From Echinostoma caproni (Eukaryota > Platyhelminthes > Trematoda > Plagiorchiida > Echinostomatidae), in contig UZAN01039461.1 of the NCBI GenBank assembly GCA_900618425.1, forward strand, positions 87,187 to 151,186: DNA of 64,000 nucleotides, given 5' to 3'. Below the pieces are notes generated by a model. That model made no database searches. It worked only from the letters and a program-made list of their open reading frames with translations, and was not told where the DNA came from. The position numbers and the translations under genes are program-made. How positions within the stretch are numbered: position 1 is the stretch's first letter; each line of letters starts with the position of its first letter. Shown here piece by piece: positions 38,839 to 49,738 of this stretch.

Positions 38839-41199
38839 AAATGCGACTGATAAATGTTCACGCATCTCAAAGCCGTCGTTGACATGCAATTCAATCATTC
38901 CACAACCTCAGGGGTTCATTCACCTTTGTGAATGCACCTTGTGTTGAACTGATAAAGCTCACAAAGCACGTTTGGGAAGGAAAACAAAGGAGGTTGACGC
39001 GCAGAGGGGTTATCAACCTTCACTCACAGAAGTGTAATCGGCTAATCAAGGCCAACTGGATCATGGTATGGGGGACTGATATGGGTCAAGATTGTTTGGG
39101 CGTTAGAATCGATCGGGGAAAACATGCACGAGATAGGCGTGACGTTGGGCATGCATGCATGGTGCTGCGCATCAGAGGGATGGATTCAACAACGTTGTTA
39201 TCATGAATCAGCGCAGTACTTATTGATTGAGACAACAAAGACATCTGCGTATAATTATTTTCCTTAGTAAAACAGGCTTTGACTTTGGGTGCACTGAGGT
39301 CAGGGATGTATACTGCCGGAGGGCGATATTTTAATCGAACATTTCAGATATTTAAAGTTTGCTTTATCTGACGGTTACTTCGGCAAGGGAGCATAAAGTT
39401 CCAATAATAATTGCACAATACACCAAACGTTTTTTTAGAATATACGCTTTTGTACTGGTATTGAGCATATGTGGCACCAGCCATATAAGTAACATCCTCA
39501 GCCATGCGATAGCGTAGATACGCAAAGGATAAAACACTCGGGGATTTGAGGTGATAAACTGAGCAAGATTCCATTGGAAACTCCTTGTGACCTAAAAGAC
39601 AGACAGTTTATGATTTGTTTATGAACAATGACGGTTTAGTATTATGAGAATTATAAAAATGGCATCTAAATGGGGACGTAGAATTCAGGAGTCTATTCAG
39701 TCAAACAATTTTGAGTGTTCTACACGCAGGAACGATTCAATATCGACAGAACTTCAGCATGCCTCACCTAGTTCACATAAAATGACATTGATGAAGCTCC
39801 ACAAATCCTCTCAGTGCAACCAGATAAGTGTAAAATGTAAATGAGTGTAGAATATTAGACATCGCTTTATCTCCGGGTCTGCACGTCCAGTACGTAGACA
39901 GACAACCTCCTGTAGATCTAGGGTTTTGAACACATGAATACGGTTTTGAATCTACAGTTCAGATATCTGACTATTTTCCCGTGCTTGGGCACAACACATA
40001 GACAGAAACCGTACTTCTCTAGTGACAGCTGTTTGGGGAATTTATAATCTTCAGCAATATAAGTGTGGACCATGTTGCTGAGAATGAAACTGCGGATGCT
40101 AACACAACCCCCAAAGTTTGACTGAATCGAGAGGGAACATTTGAAAAATTGGAATTTTTGCGATGAAGTAAAAACATCGGGTAGAACGCGTTGATTCGCC
40201 ACTTAACCCTGTTTGAGATTCATGTTACTCGGAATGGAGGATGAAACCAACCATTTCACCATCGAATTATTTCCTCTGTCTTTTCGGGAACCCGTCGCTT
40301 GTGATCATCTTCGTTAGTCTCCCAGAGTTGCAAAGCCTTTGTAGCTGATGCGCTGCAAATAATGCAGACAGTTTAATTCCAGCGATCTGTATTGGTGGTA
40401 GTGGTAAAGGGTATGCATTTCGGAGTCAGAAATAGACCACTCACAGCTTATAGCAGTAAAAAGTTTCACTAGTTTCACGTGTTACCACGTGCGGATAAAT
40501 TAAATTATTCTTAATATTGTTAGCATCCCACAGAAATCAATCTCAACAATGAAATCTATTGTTCTCTTGCTGTAGCTGCTGCTGCTCATCAAATTTCAAC
40601 GCATCGGGCATACCACCTGTCAATTAGTTTCATCTCCTTGAGATCCCCCGCAGCGTTTCATCTGTAAGCAATTACCGCACAGCAGGTACACTGCAAGAAC
40701 AATCTCATACAGCGTCTTATAATGTTCTCAGGCATAGTCTGCCAAGGGTTAGACAGTGGTTGACTGGATGTTTCTGCCTTTTGGCGGTATTCTTTTTCGA
40801 ACAGTTAAAACACGTGTTTTCGATTCTGCCACTGCCCGTTTTTACCACTTTATACCATATAATGATTGAGTTTGGTAGAGTCAGAGGATCAGACTCCCAC
40901 AAAGTGCATGTGGATGTGTTTGGCCCAAGTTGAATCCTGATTTGCACACAAGGTACTGTGAACTGCCTTTTGTTCTCTCCCAGCCGGAACAATGTTATAA
41001 TCTCATTCACAGCAACTCATCCCGCTGGATCCAAGGTAACTTTTTTCATTGAAAACGTTCATTAGTTGACCACTCGGCCTCAACGGAATTTAATCACTGG
41101 GTTATTGAGGGCTTAGACTGACTCCACTCATGCAGTGGACCATGCTCACAATCACATCTAGGCATGGTGACCGATTTATCAATCCATCTTGACGTGATT

Positions 41200-41400
41200 C
41201 GCTTCCTTACCCGACCGACAGAGGTCAGTTAACTCCGGGTTCGTTCGTTTGCATCTACGACGCACACTCGATCAACGATCAAGAACGACGTTCCCGGGTG
41301 GAACGGGTGTGTGCGTGTGGGGGTGGGGGAGAACGATTCACCTCACCCCACCGAAACTTTCATCCTCGCTCGGTAACTCACTCAAAAATTACGTTTGCTT
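41200..41400. other. CpG-rich patch inside protocadherin intron
   Basis: About 200 bases stand out from the AT-rich intron by many CpG steps (ACGACGCACACTCG, ACGACGTTCCCGGG) and a GT/G-rich run, GTGTGTGCGTGTGGGGGTGG, at about 41,309-41,330. It could be an internal promoter or enhancer, or a GC-rich repeat. No open frame of note crosses it. Confidence 0.3.
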
Positions 41401-43109
41401 AGAGTATCAAGCTTGGATTAGCGCATTCTAATTTTCAGAGACACCAGAAACTCTTGAAGGTCTTCAGTGTGGGTTTCACTCCTTGGGAGATCGTTAATTC
41501 CCCACGAGATAATGCATTCAAATGCGATTGAAATGTTTGTGATAACCAACAAAGGGCACTGGACAGCTGTGCGTACTTTTCGTGTCCCTGGGACAGGGAG
41601 GTAATCGGGAATCATCCAATTAGGATCTATTGTGCTTGCGGTGACAGAGTTTGCCTGGAATCCACTGAAGTAAGTCGGTAACAATATAAAGGTAAACTGA
41701 TTGGACAAAAAGAAATAATTTACAAATTCTCTCCCCCTTTGCACAATTGTCGCTGAATTTTTATAAAGCAAAATTTCCATAAACTTTAATGCGCGAAGGG
41801 AAAAAAATGAGCTCGTAAGGATTTCCGCATTCTTGGTATTTGCAACTGTATTTCACGGTTGGAAATTCATCCGTTTTTAGTGCAGTGCATTTCAGAGCTC
41901 AAAAGTTCCAGCCGCTTGTCTGAGCAACCTAGGAATGCTAAAGAAAGGAAATCTATTGCGATTTATGCAGGTTTCTTTCGTTCATCTATTTTCTGGAGTA
42001 TGTTAGAAATAAAATGTTATTTGGTCTCTTAGGTATCGGTATTCCGATGGTTAATATCACAGTTACAGTAACTCGGGGGTCGGTCATGCTACTAATTCTA
42101 TCGCTAATGCCTATCTTACACATTTCAATAATTTTTAAGGCAGTAATTCACTGAATAAAGCCATTCGTTTAAAAATCGGCTTTACCGATAAATATACAAT
42201 AAGCAAAAATGAAGTAAAATAGTATTACTATCATTATAAGCTAATCATGCTAATGTAATTGTTTTCATTACAGTCCTTATCGTTGTTTTCGTTTGTTTTG
42301 TGTACAAGCTTTCGAGTGACAACCGTATTACTTGGCTTGTCAAAGGGGGTGCAAAAATGGAACTCAGATCGTTATGTAGATATTGTTTACTGATTTTGGC
42401 CCTTTTGATTTTTGATTCCACTTCACAATTAACATCACCACTGACAAAGACAAATATTCTGTCCAACACCATGCCTATTTGTTTAGGCTTATATCACTCA
42501 AAATCGCGTTTAGCTCTCCTCTGTATCAGGTAAAGCATCATATATCTTCACGTGAATTATTTCAACTAGGGTAAAGACATATTGTTCTAAAAGATGAAAA
42601 TCGCCAGCCAAATAAGTATTTTGTTGGTTAGTGTCTTCCCATTTGTTTTCCTCTCATCGGTACACATGAAGCGAGTAGCAGTAGTAGATTTTTAAACTTT
42701 AACGACGTGCAGTCCAATTGACGATATATATTTTCTCTTTCAAACATTTTACAAAATACGGTGACATTTTCTGCTATGGTAGCTGTCACTAAGCACAAAA
42801 CAAAGTAAGTGGTTCGTCCTGCCCCACATCACAAGCCAAAAATCTGAAAAGCTGAAACCATTTCTGGAGCCCTTTACACACCGATTTCTTTAGCCCAGCT
42901 GTCGAATCGTGAAGCAGATCTAAGTGAATGGTTGCCTTACTTGCTCGCAGTTCATTTGTGAAGCCCATGGGTTTTGGGGGAAATGTAAAATAAAAGCATT
43001 TTGTGAAAGAGAAATTTATTTCGCCGTGTTTTCTGCTTTGAATAAGAGGAGAGAACTGTATTGAATCAACGTTACATTTCTTAAAATTTGGTGCCATTGC
43101 TTTAAAACA

Positions 43110-43134
43110 GAGGAAGAGAGAGAGAGAGCGAGAG
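43110..43134. repeat. (AG)n purine run
   Basis: Imperfect AG dinucleotide run inside intron A-B. Confidence 0.7.
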
Positions 43135-44984
43135 TCCGTAAGTGGAACCCAGACACTTTAATGGAACCACAACATTAATCTTCGTGGTTTACATGACATC
43201 CGGTTAATACGGATGATAATTATGCTTGTCGACAATGTTTCACATACGATTTTCAAAGGTTAACCTGAGTAGTTGGTTCTCCTTAATTTAAAAATGTCGT
43301 TGGTTACATGCTAAAATGGGTCCGGGATAGCATCTGCACGACGCATAGCTGAGGCTAGATCATGTACTCAAGATTAGTGTTCCTTCTATTTGTATTTGCA
43401 ATAAGGTCATTAGTATTGCGGTTTCATATTACAGATAGTTGAAAATCCACCAGTTTAAAAATCATACACATTGATCACCGTTTGGGACATTTCAATAACA
43501 CCTAATAGACAATAAAAGTCAAAAATCAAATCAAAAAGTCATAAATCATGCAGACTTGATGTCTCCATGTTCCCGTGGAGTAAGAATGGTCAAGAGGTTT
43601 TTCATGAGTTTCGGATCTGGGTTTCGTGTCAGCGGCTCTGAAACCACAAAAGAGTAGCATCTATTCGGTTAAATATTTTTTGTAAATTGGCGCATCACCT
43701 TACTTGAGCGCAGCTTGCAACTGGTCCGTGAATAATTATTGATATCAGACGTCGCTCTAACGTACCACTGAACACATTGAGGTCAATTATACGGTTCATC
43801 GGGAAAAAGGATTTCCAAACAGTTGCGAAACGTGTTTTCAAACAGTAGACTGTCTTTCTTGTTTTGGATTATTTTACTAATAGTTTTGGCAGTCGCACCC
43901 ATTTATTCTTGATCCTTTTATCACTTAAGTATGCAAAATTCTATTTCTTTTAAACACATGCTACATGTGCTTCAGCACCAGTTTGAACTAAGCCTCTTCC
44001 CGTATTCTTGCATTTTATTTTGGGTGTTCGCTACATGCTTATCACAGAATAATTCAACTTTGTTTTCATCCCTGATATGTGACTCAAGAAGTTAGATGCT
44101 ATGCGTAACAACCTGATTTTATCTTGCTCCGAAAGCTCTTTCGCTTCCACTTCATTCCACTTCTTTCTTTCGTTAGTTACGGGGCAACTAGTGAATCTCG
44201 GTAGCCCCGGGTTTGTTGCACTATGCAGCTCTCTATTGCGCGCTGCATTTATTCTCAAAATGCATGGAATACTGACTTCTCTACATCAGTAAACTTCTTT
44301 CGTCGCACCATGGTTTATCTTGACTTCAGTTGACATATTTGATGTTTCACATTGCAATTTGAGGTCAGTGCTGGTAATTTAATCACATGATCCTGGCGAT
44401 ATAATTTCATTTCACATAGCACGGATGAAAGCCTCAGGTCTGAGTTTTCTAGAAGCCCGTGACTAATTCAGGCTTCCCAATCCTCCAAAGAGAAGATTGG
44501 CCTCTTCAAGTGTGACAGAATGTAAGGAAAGGTTTCATCAAAACAGCTCCGTTCACAGTCGAACCAACGGATCTAGGACAAAGGCAATTACCGCGAAGCG
44601 GTCTCCAAACACCCAACTCTCTGATTTCTGTAAACAAACAGCATTCCTTTACACATTACCAGCTTCTTTTTATCAAGGATTAATCAACTCAGTGCCCTGT
44701 CACCTGCTTATTCGTGAATTACAGGAAGCTGACTATGGCTAATTCCATTAGTTGTACTAAGCGGTGGTTGTACTAGCTTTTGAAGTATGAGTGGGCAAAA
44801 CAATTGTTTACAGACTTTGGCATAGACATCAACAATGTAATGGGACAAAAATGATTGTCTGAAAGAGATCTTCACAAATAGTTTTCCATCATAACACATG
44901 GGTTACTTTATCCGCATCAAGCTCAGTTTTCTGTTTATCCATTACAAAGGTAGAAAGCATTTGTTCTTCTCTGAACTGAGTGGT

Positions 44985-44994
44985 GGGGGGGGGG
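44985..44994. repeat. G10 run
   Basis: Ten consecutive G residues flanked by GGT and TTGG, with quadruplex-forming potential. Confidence 0.8.
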
Positions 44995-45339
44995 TTGGAA
45001 CACAAATCGGTCCAGATTATTTCTCAACTGATTCGTGGTCACCATCTTCTTTATGAACCCATTTGTTCCGTAGTGAACCGGGCTGGTTTGACGAGAACTC
45101 TTTGCGTTGACTGAGGCACTTGAATATTTCTCATGTTTGCCGCAAACGCAGACCTGGTGAGTTCAGCCAGACCAAATACGATTTGTCAACATCCGTTTAA
45201 GATCATCTTGCAAGGAGTGATGATTGTAACTTGTTTCTTACGTTCAGCGATCGGTCAAAACAAAGAGATTACCTTAAATGACGTGAATCTGATTTGCAAC
45301 CTGGGGAGTTGATTCGGAAACAAACAAGTCTCGTAGAGT

Positions 45340-46287
45340 CATTGCAATAGGTGGGTGCTAGATGTTGTGGGTTGGAAGCGTCCACCCCTAGCCAGCTCGG
45401 TGCCAGGACTGAAGCATCGAACACAACACCTAAAATGGATCAATCGCAATCATTCTTCGAAGCTTATTTGTCTCAAAATCAACTCCCCAAGCTGCAAATG
45501 AGATTTGCGTTTCCTGACCCACATCGTCAGACAGAAGATTACCGGATATGCATAGCTGACGAGCAGCAGGTACCGCAAAACCGATCATGTGCTTCCAATA
45601 AATTTTGTCCTCGCATTCCTACACTTTCCTCACCAGATGCACAGATTATTCAGGGGTGTATGTGAATAGACATGGGAGTTGATATCACGCCTTGCTATTT
45701 GACATTGGTTTGCCAGATAAAACTGTAACGGAACCACTGCTGAGACTTCGATTCTGCGAAACGTTTTTGACTTGATGAATCCTCTGATGGTCATATTCAT
45801 CTGAACACACTCGACGTGGGTGTTAGAATATGTTACAACGAAATTTACGATATACGATATATGGGCATATATGTGAATATATATATATATATGCGGAAAA
45901 ATACTATACAGTTGGATGAGATTACCTAATAAGGAGAATATGGAGGGGTCAAGGGCAGTGATATCCGAGATCACTAAGACTAGTTTCTGAATGAAAACCT
46001 GATGTGTTATACACGATGGTGGTTCATTCGATCGTCCCGATTCATCGGTGTGGTCCGCTGGGAGGGGGGACCTCATGAGGTTATGGGCATGCATAAGACT
46101 TGTGGGGGACAACAATTATTCAATGTGACGGGAGGGCAATAGGAGAGGTGGAATGCAAACTTTCACCAGCTCTATTGTGGTCGGTGGAGGAACAGATGTT
46201 GGCATCCGACGTCAAAAGCTAAACTGATTGGCGAGTGCCTCAGCCCCACCGACCGTTGGTTTTGTGTCACCAAGATGTGACACCACA
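45340..46287. repeat. Suspected dispersed repeat abutting the assembly gap
   Basis: This block is open for more than 100 codons on both strands at once (plus 45,351-45,665, starting GTG; minus 45,630-46,115). It contains an (AT)8 run at 45,877-45,892 and leads straight into the 572-base N gap. Such multi-frame openness, an internal microsatellite and a gap at the border suggest a high-copy element that the assembler could not cross. I found no reverse transcriptase or transposase motif, so the class is unknown. The last bases before the gap hold a 7-bp hairpin (GTGTCAC and GTGACAC, 46,264-46,283). Confidence 0.35.
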
Positions 46288-46859
46288 NNNNNNNNNNNNN
46301 NNNNNNNNNNNNNNNNNNNNNNNNNNNNNNNNNNNNNNNNNNNNNNNNNNNNNNNNNNNNNNNNNNNNNNNNNNNNNNNNNNNNNNNNNNNNNNNNNNNN
46401 NNNNNNNNNNNNNNNNNNNNNNNNNNNNNNNNNNNNNNNNNNNNNNNNNNNNNNNNNNNNNNNNNNNNNNNNNNNNNNNNNNNNNNNNNNNNNNNNNNNN
46501 NNNNNNNNNNNNNNNNNNNNNNNNNNNNNNNNNNNNNNNNNNNNNNNNNNNNNNNNNNNNNNNNNNNNNNNNNNNNNNNNNNNNNNNNNNNNNNNNNNNN
46601 NNNNNNNNNNNNNNNNNNNNNNNNNNNNNNNNNNNNNNNNNNNNNNNNNNNNNNNNNNNNNNNNNNNNNNNNNNNNNNNNNNNNNNNNNNNNNNNNNNNN
46701 NNNNNNNNNNNNNNNNNNNNNNNNNNNNNNNNNNNNNNNNNNNNNNNNNNNNNNNNNNNNNNNNNNNNNNNNNNNNNNNNNNNNNNNNNNNNNNNNNNNN
46801 NNNNNNNNNNNNNNNNNNNNNNNNNNNNNNNNNNNNNNNNNNNNNNNNNNNNNNNNNNN
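46288..46859. other. Assembly gap (572 N)
   Basis: An unbroken run of N inside protocadherin intron A-B. The open frames reported through it are meaningless. Since EC1 and EC2 join properly without it, no coding exon of this gene is expected inside. Confidence 0.98.
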
Positions 46860-48189
46860 CTTGGTCGCCTTACTCTCTTTCTAGAGTGATGACCATGGAT
46901 TTGTAATGACCAGCGCCGGACAGCGGAACCTTTGCATATTGTAGCACAAGAGCGATTTGACGAATGCTCCCAGAAAGAAACGGAAGGATCCAGTTGTTGG
47001 TAGTTTAATGATGCATATAAAGCTTAACTGAACGAAAAGTCCCATGAAAGTTGTTCGATTATATAATTCAAATTACTTATTTATGTGTGAAATCCTTATA
47101 ATTTGGACGATTGGCAACGACACGAGGAGATACACTTGATTTAAACAATGGATATTAATCTTTCTTAAGGATTCTTCACTAATGTAAAGGATCCTCAGGA
47201 AAGGTTAATTTTTTCTTGTGGAACGCGGTCCAAAAGTGACAGGTTAAAGGTTTAAAGATGTCACTGTGGGAAGCATTTGGGCTTTATACAGAGCGAGATG
47301 TTTAAAGGATGTCATATTATGTTCCTAGTGGAAAAAATGAAAATGAAAACCCATCAATATGAAGTGAGCAAAATACGCATGAATAGAACGATGTACCCGG
47401 TAGTACTGTTAATGAAGGTGCGCAGGTGTGTGGCATATAGTGAAGCACTCCATGACAATCGATCAGGAGTGATGGTTAGATAGAAATCGAGTGGTGCCTT
47501 ACAAGAAACAAATATTAATAAATTTTAAAGTATGAACTAACATATCGTCGTTGGTGAGAAAGAAAATGGTTATAATTTATTGAGATTGTCTTAAGATCAT
47601 CCATCAAAACGAACTGGGTCTGGACGATCATGAAAGAATAATCGTATTTTAGATATAATATTCAAGGTGGATTCCAATTTGACAATTCTTTTCAGGAGCC
47701 CTTACTGTCAAATTTTTTGTGGTACTGCGAAATGTAGTGTTTAAGGACAAGCACATACGTGAGGCAAAATTTGAAATTCACTGTTTCCAGTCCATGTTTT
47801 TCACCTGATTAGGTCTCAGTTGGCAATTTCGCAAGTTGCACATTTACTCAACCGGGTTTTGACAAAACTGACATATGGTTTCTCTTGATTTCTTTATTCT
47901 GCGTTATATTTGACACCAACGTGGGTTCTGCCAAATTATTGCGACATGCAATAGTTTGTGCTGAATGATAATAGAACGTATTTTTATTTGCATAGTTTAA
48001 CAAGATTTATTCTGGTCATGAAATCAATTAAATGAACAATGAGTAAAGAAGACATCAATGCTTTGATGTACATTATTTGACACAAAGTATGCTGGAGTGA
48101 ATAAACAACGTCATCGAGACACCTGTAAATGGAGGAGACAAAATTGTCACTCCTGCAATTATAGTTGATGTTATAATAATTACCTTTAA

Positions 48190-48790
48190 CTTCTCAGGCC
48201 ACATTGATCAACGTAGAAAGGCACAAAAGGAAGAGAAGATGGTATCTTAAAACAAACGGGGTTCTTCTAAAAAGTGGTAATGAAAAACAGATTAAAATGT
48301 GTAATATGCTTGGGTCCGTGGGTTCAGCAGGATATCCCCCCGTGAAAGATAGACTGACGACCGAATGTGGACAGAGTCTCGGTTTCGGGCTGAAACTGTT
48401 GATGAATAGGACGTTCTCCATGGAGAGAGTTGGATGATACTCTGCAACAAAGGAGTTATAAGCACCATGAATCAAATGGTGCACGGAAACATGAACACAA
48501 CTCACACTCAAACGAAATGACAGGTTGCCAAGGTCGTTACAAACGGCGTGCAGTATGCAAATATTAAACTGAGGCACTATACGTTTAAAAAACACTGGGA
48601 TACTGCGAGTATAGATGTGCAGAAGTTTTAAGTTGTCTGGATTATTCAATCGCAAAAATCGAAACGATGAGACTACTGAGAGCTACGATGTAGAGGGCAG
48701 CCTATTGAAGCAAACATAGAAGGGGATAATGGTCACGAAAGATCAAGTGTTGCCAAACAGAGGGCTGTCTTGTTTACTTGTTTTCACTTG
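48190..48790. repeat. Suspected repeat fragment, open on both strands
   Basis: A block with higher GC than its flanks, open for 153 codons on the minus strand (48,194-48,655, starting with TTG) and 77 on the plus strand. No known domain is visible. The look is that of an old dispersed element within the intron. The alternative, a nested gene, has no support from motifs or splice sites. Confidence 0.25.
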
Positions 48791-49198
48791 GATCGTCAAC
48801 GTATTGAGAAGATATTAATCGTGTGAATATTTTGCGAGTATATGTGAGTTCACTTCTTTTACCTTGTCCAGCTGTGACAAATGGATTTTCACAGTGTCCG
48901 AAAACCTGTTTACTATGACTGAACAACTACTGCGGAATATAAGTGCAATACCTACAAACATGACCAGAAAAAGTATTGCCGAATTTATTCTTCTCTTCCT
49001 AGAGAGGTATTTTCCGATAAGCAGAACAAATATGGAAAGTCATGTAACTGTTTGTGCACTCACGACAGGCTTGAGAAAGAGTAGACCCCAATCACAGTAT
49101 AATCAACCGTCAAAATGCACCAACAGAGCAAACAAGTGAATAACTTTGTCACTTCGCTAATTTGCTCCTTCTGATTTACTACTTTTTTTAACAATCAG

Positions 49199-49738
49199 CG
49201 TACCATGCTTGTCAAATTGTCGGAGAACAGTTTGATTGATGATTCAATAGCACTCGCTCCAGCTTACGATGCCGATTTGGGTACAAACGGGATTGTGCGG
49301 TACACCCTGACCCCGGTTGTACCCGAATTCACACTGAAATGGCTTGTGGATATGATGGAATTCGGAGACCGCTTAGACACTGCGTTTTCGAGCGGGAGTA
49401 ATTCGAGAAATCCAATAGCTGGAGAGAACACCGAGGACGAAATGGATCCAACTACCAAATCTCAGTCACCGGCGGCTGCATTTCTTGAGCCACCGGACTA
49501 CACTACTGGTCAAAGACACGAGTTACGTCTTGTGGTGAAAAAGTCCTTGGATCGTGAAACCCAAGCGGCCTACGATTTCACACTGACGGCCTATGATGGA
49601 GGTTCACCGGCACGGAATGCATCTGTTCCCCTCCGGGTGCTAATCACGGATGCCAATGACAATTCACCAAAATTCCAGAAGGACACGTATGTGGTCGAGT
49701 TGAGAGAGAATGCACGACCACATACACCGGTAATCCAG
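49199..49738 (+). CDS. Protocadherin, exon B: cadherin repeat EC2
   Basis: This exon continues exon A in phase 0, completing the strand start as VSKDNDGNP-RTMLVKLSEN. EC2 landmarks by exon residue are SEN at 8-10, the calcium-binding DADLGTNG at 24-31, YTL at 35-37, HELRLVVKKSLDRE at 107-120, AYDGGSP at 131-137 and the linker DANDNSP at 151-157. The last 23 residues (FQKDTYVVELREN...) begin EC3. Between YTL and the LDRE block there are about 70 residues, rich in S, T, E and P near 61-98, where family members have around 25-35, so this repeat carries an extra loop. The acceptor ends at 49,198 and the donor GTGAGA follows 49,738. Both ends are phase 0. Confidence 0.95.

Larger units (their letters stand above)
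37674..49198 (+). other. Protocadherin intron A-B (11.5 kb)
   Basis: It is bounded by GTGAGT after exon A and a pyrimidine-rich acceptor (CTTTTTTTAACAATCAG) before exon B, with phase 0 on both sides. No further cadherin exon was seen within it, and EC1 continues smoothly into EC2 across it. It contains tRNA-like repeats (37,880-38,083), a CpG-rich patch (41,200-41,400), microsatellite runs, a suspected repeat block next to the 572-base N gap, and another suspected repeat at 48,190-48,790. Confidence 0.8.

Noticed and set aside
46228..46906. Two long frames of about 220 codons
   Set aside because: They consist almost entirely of X from the N gap.
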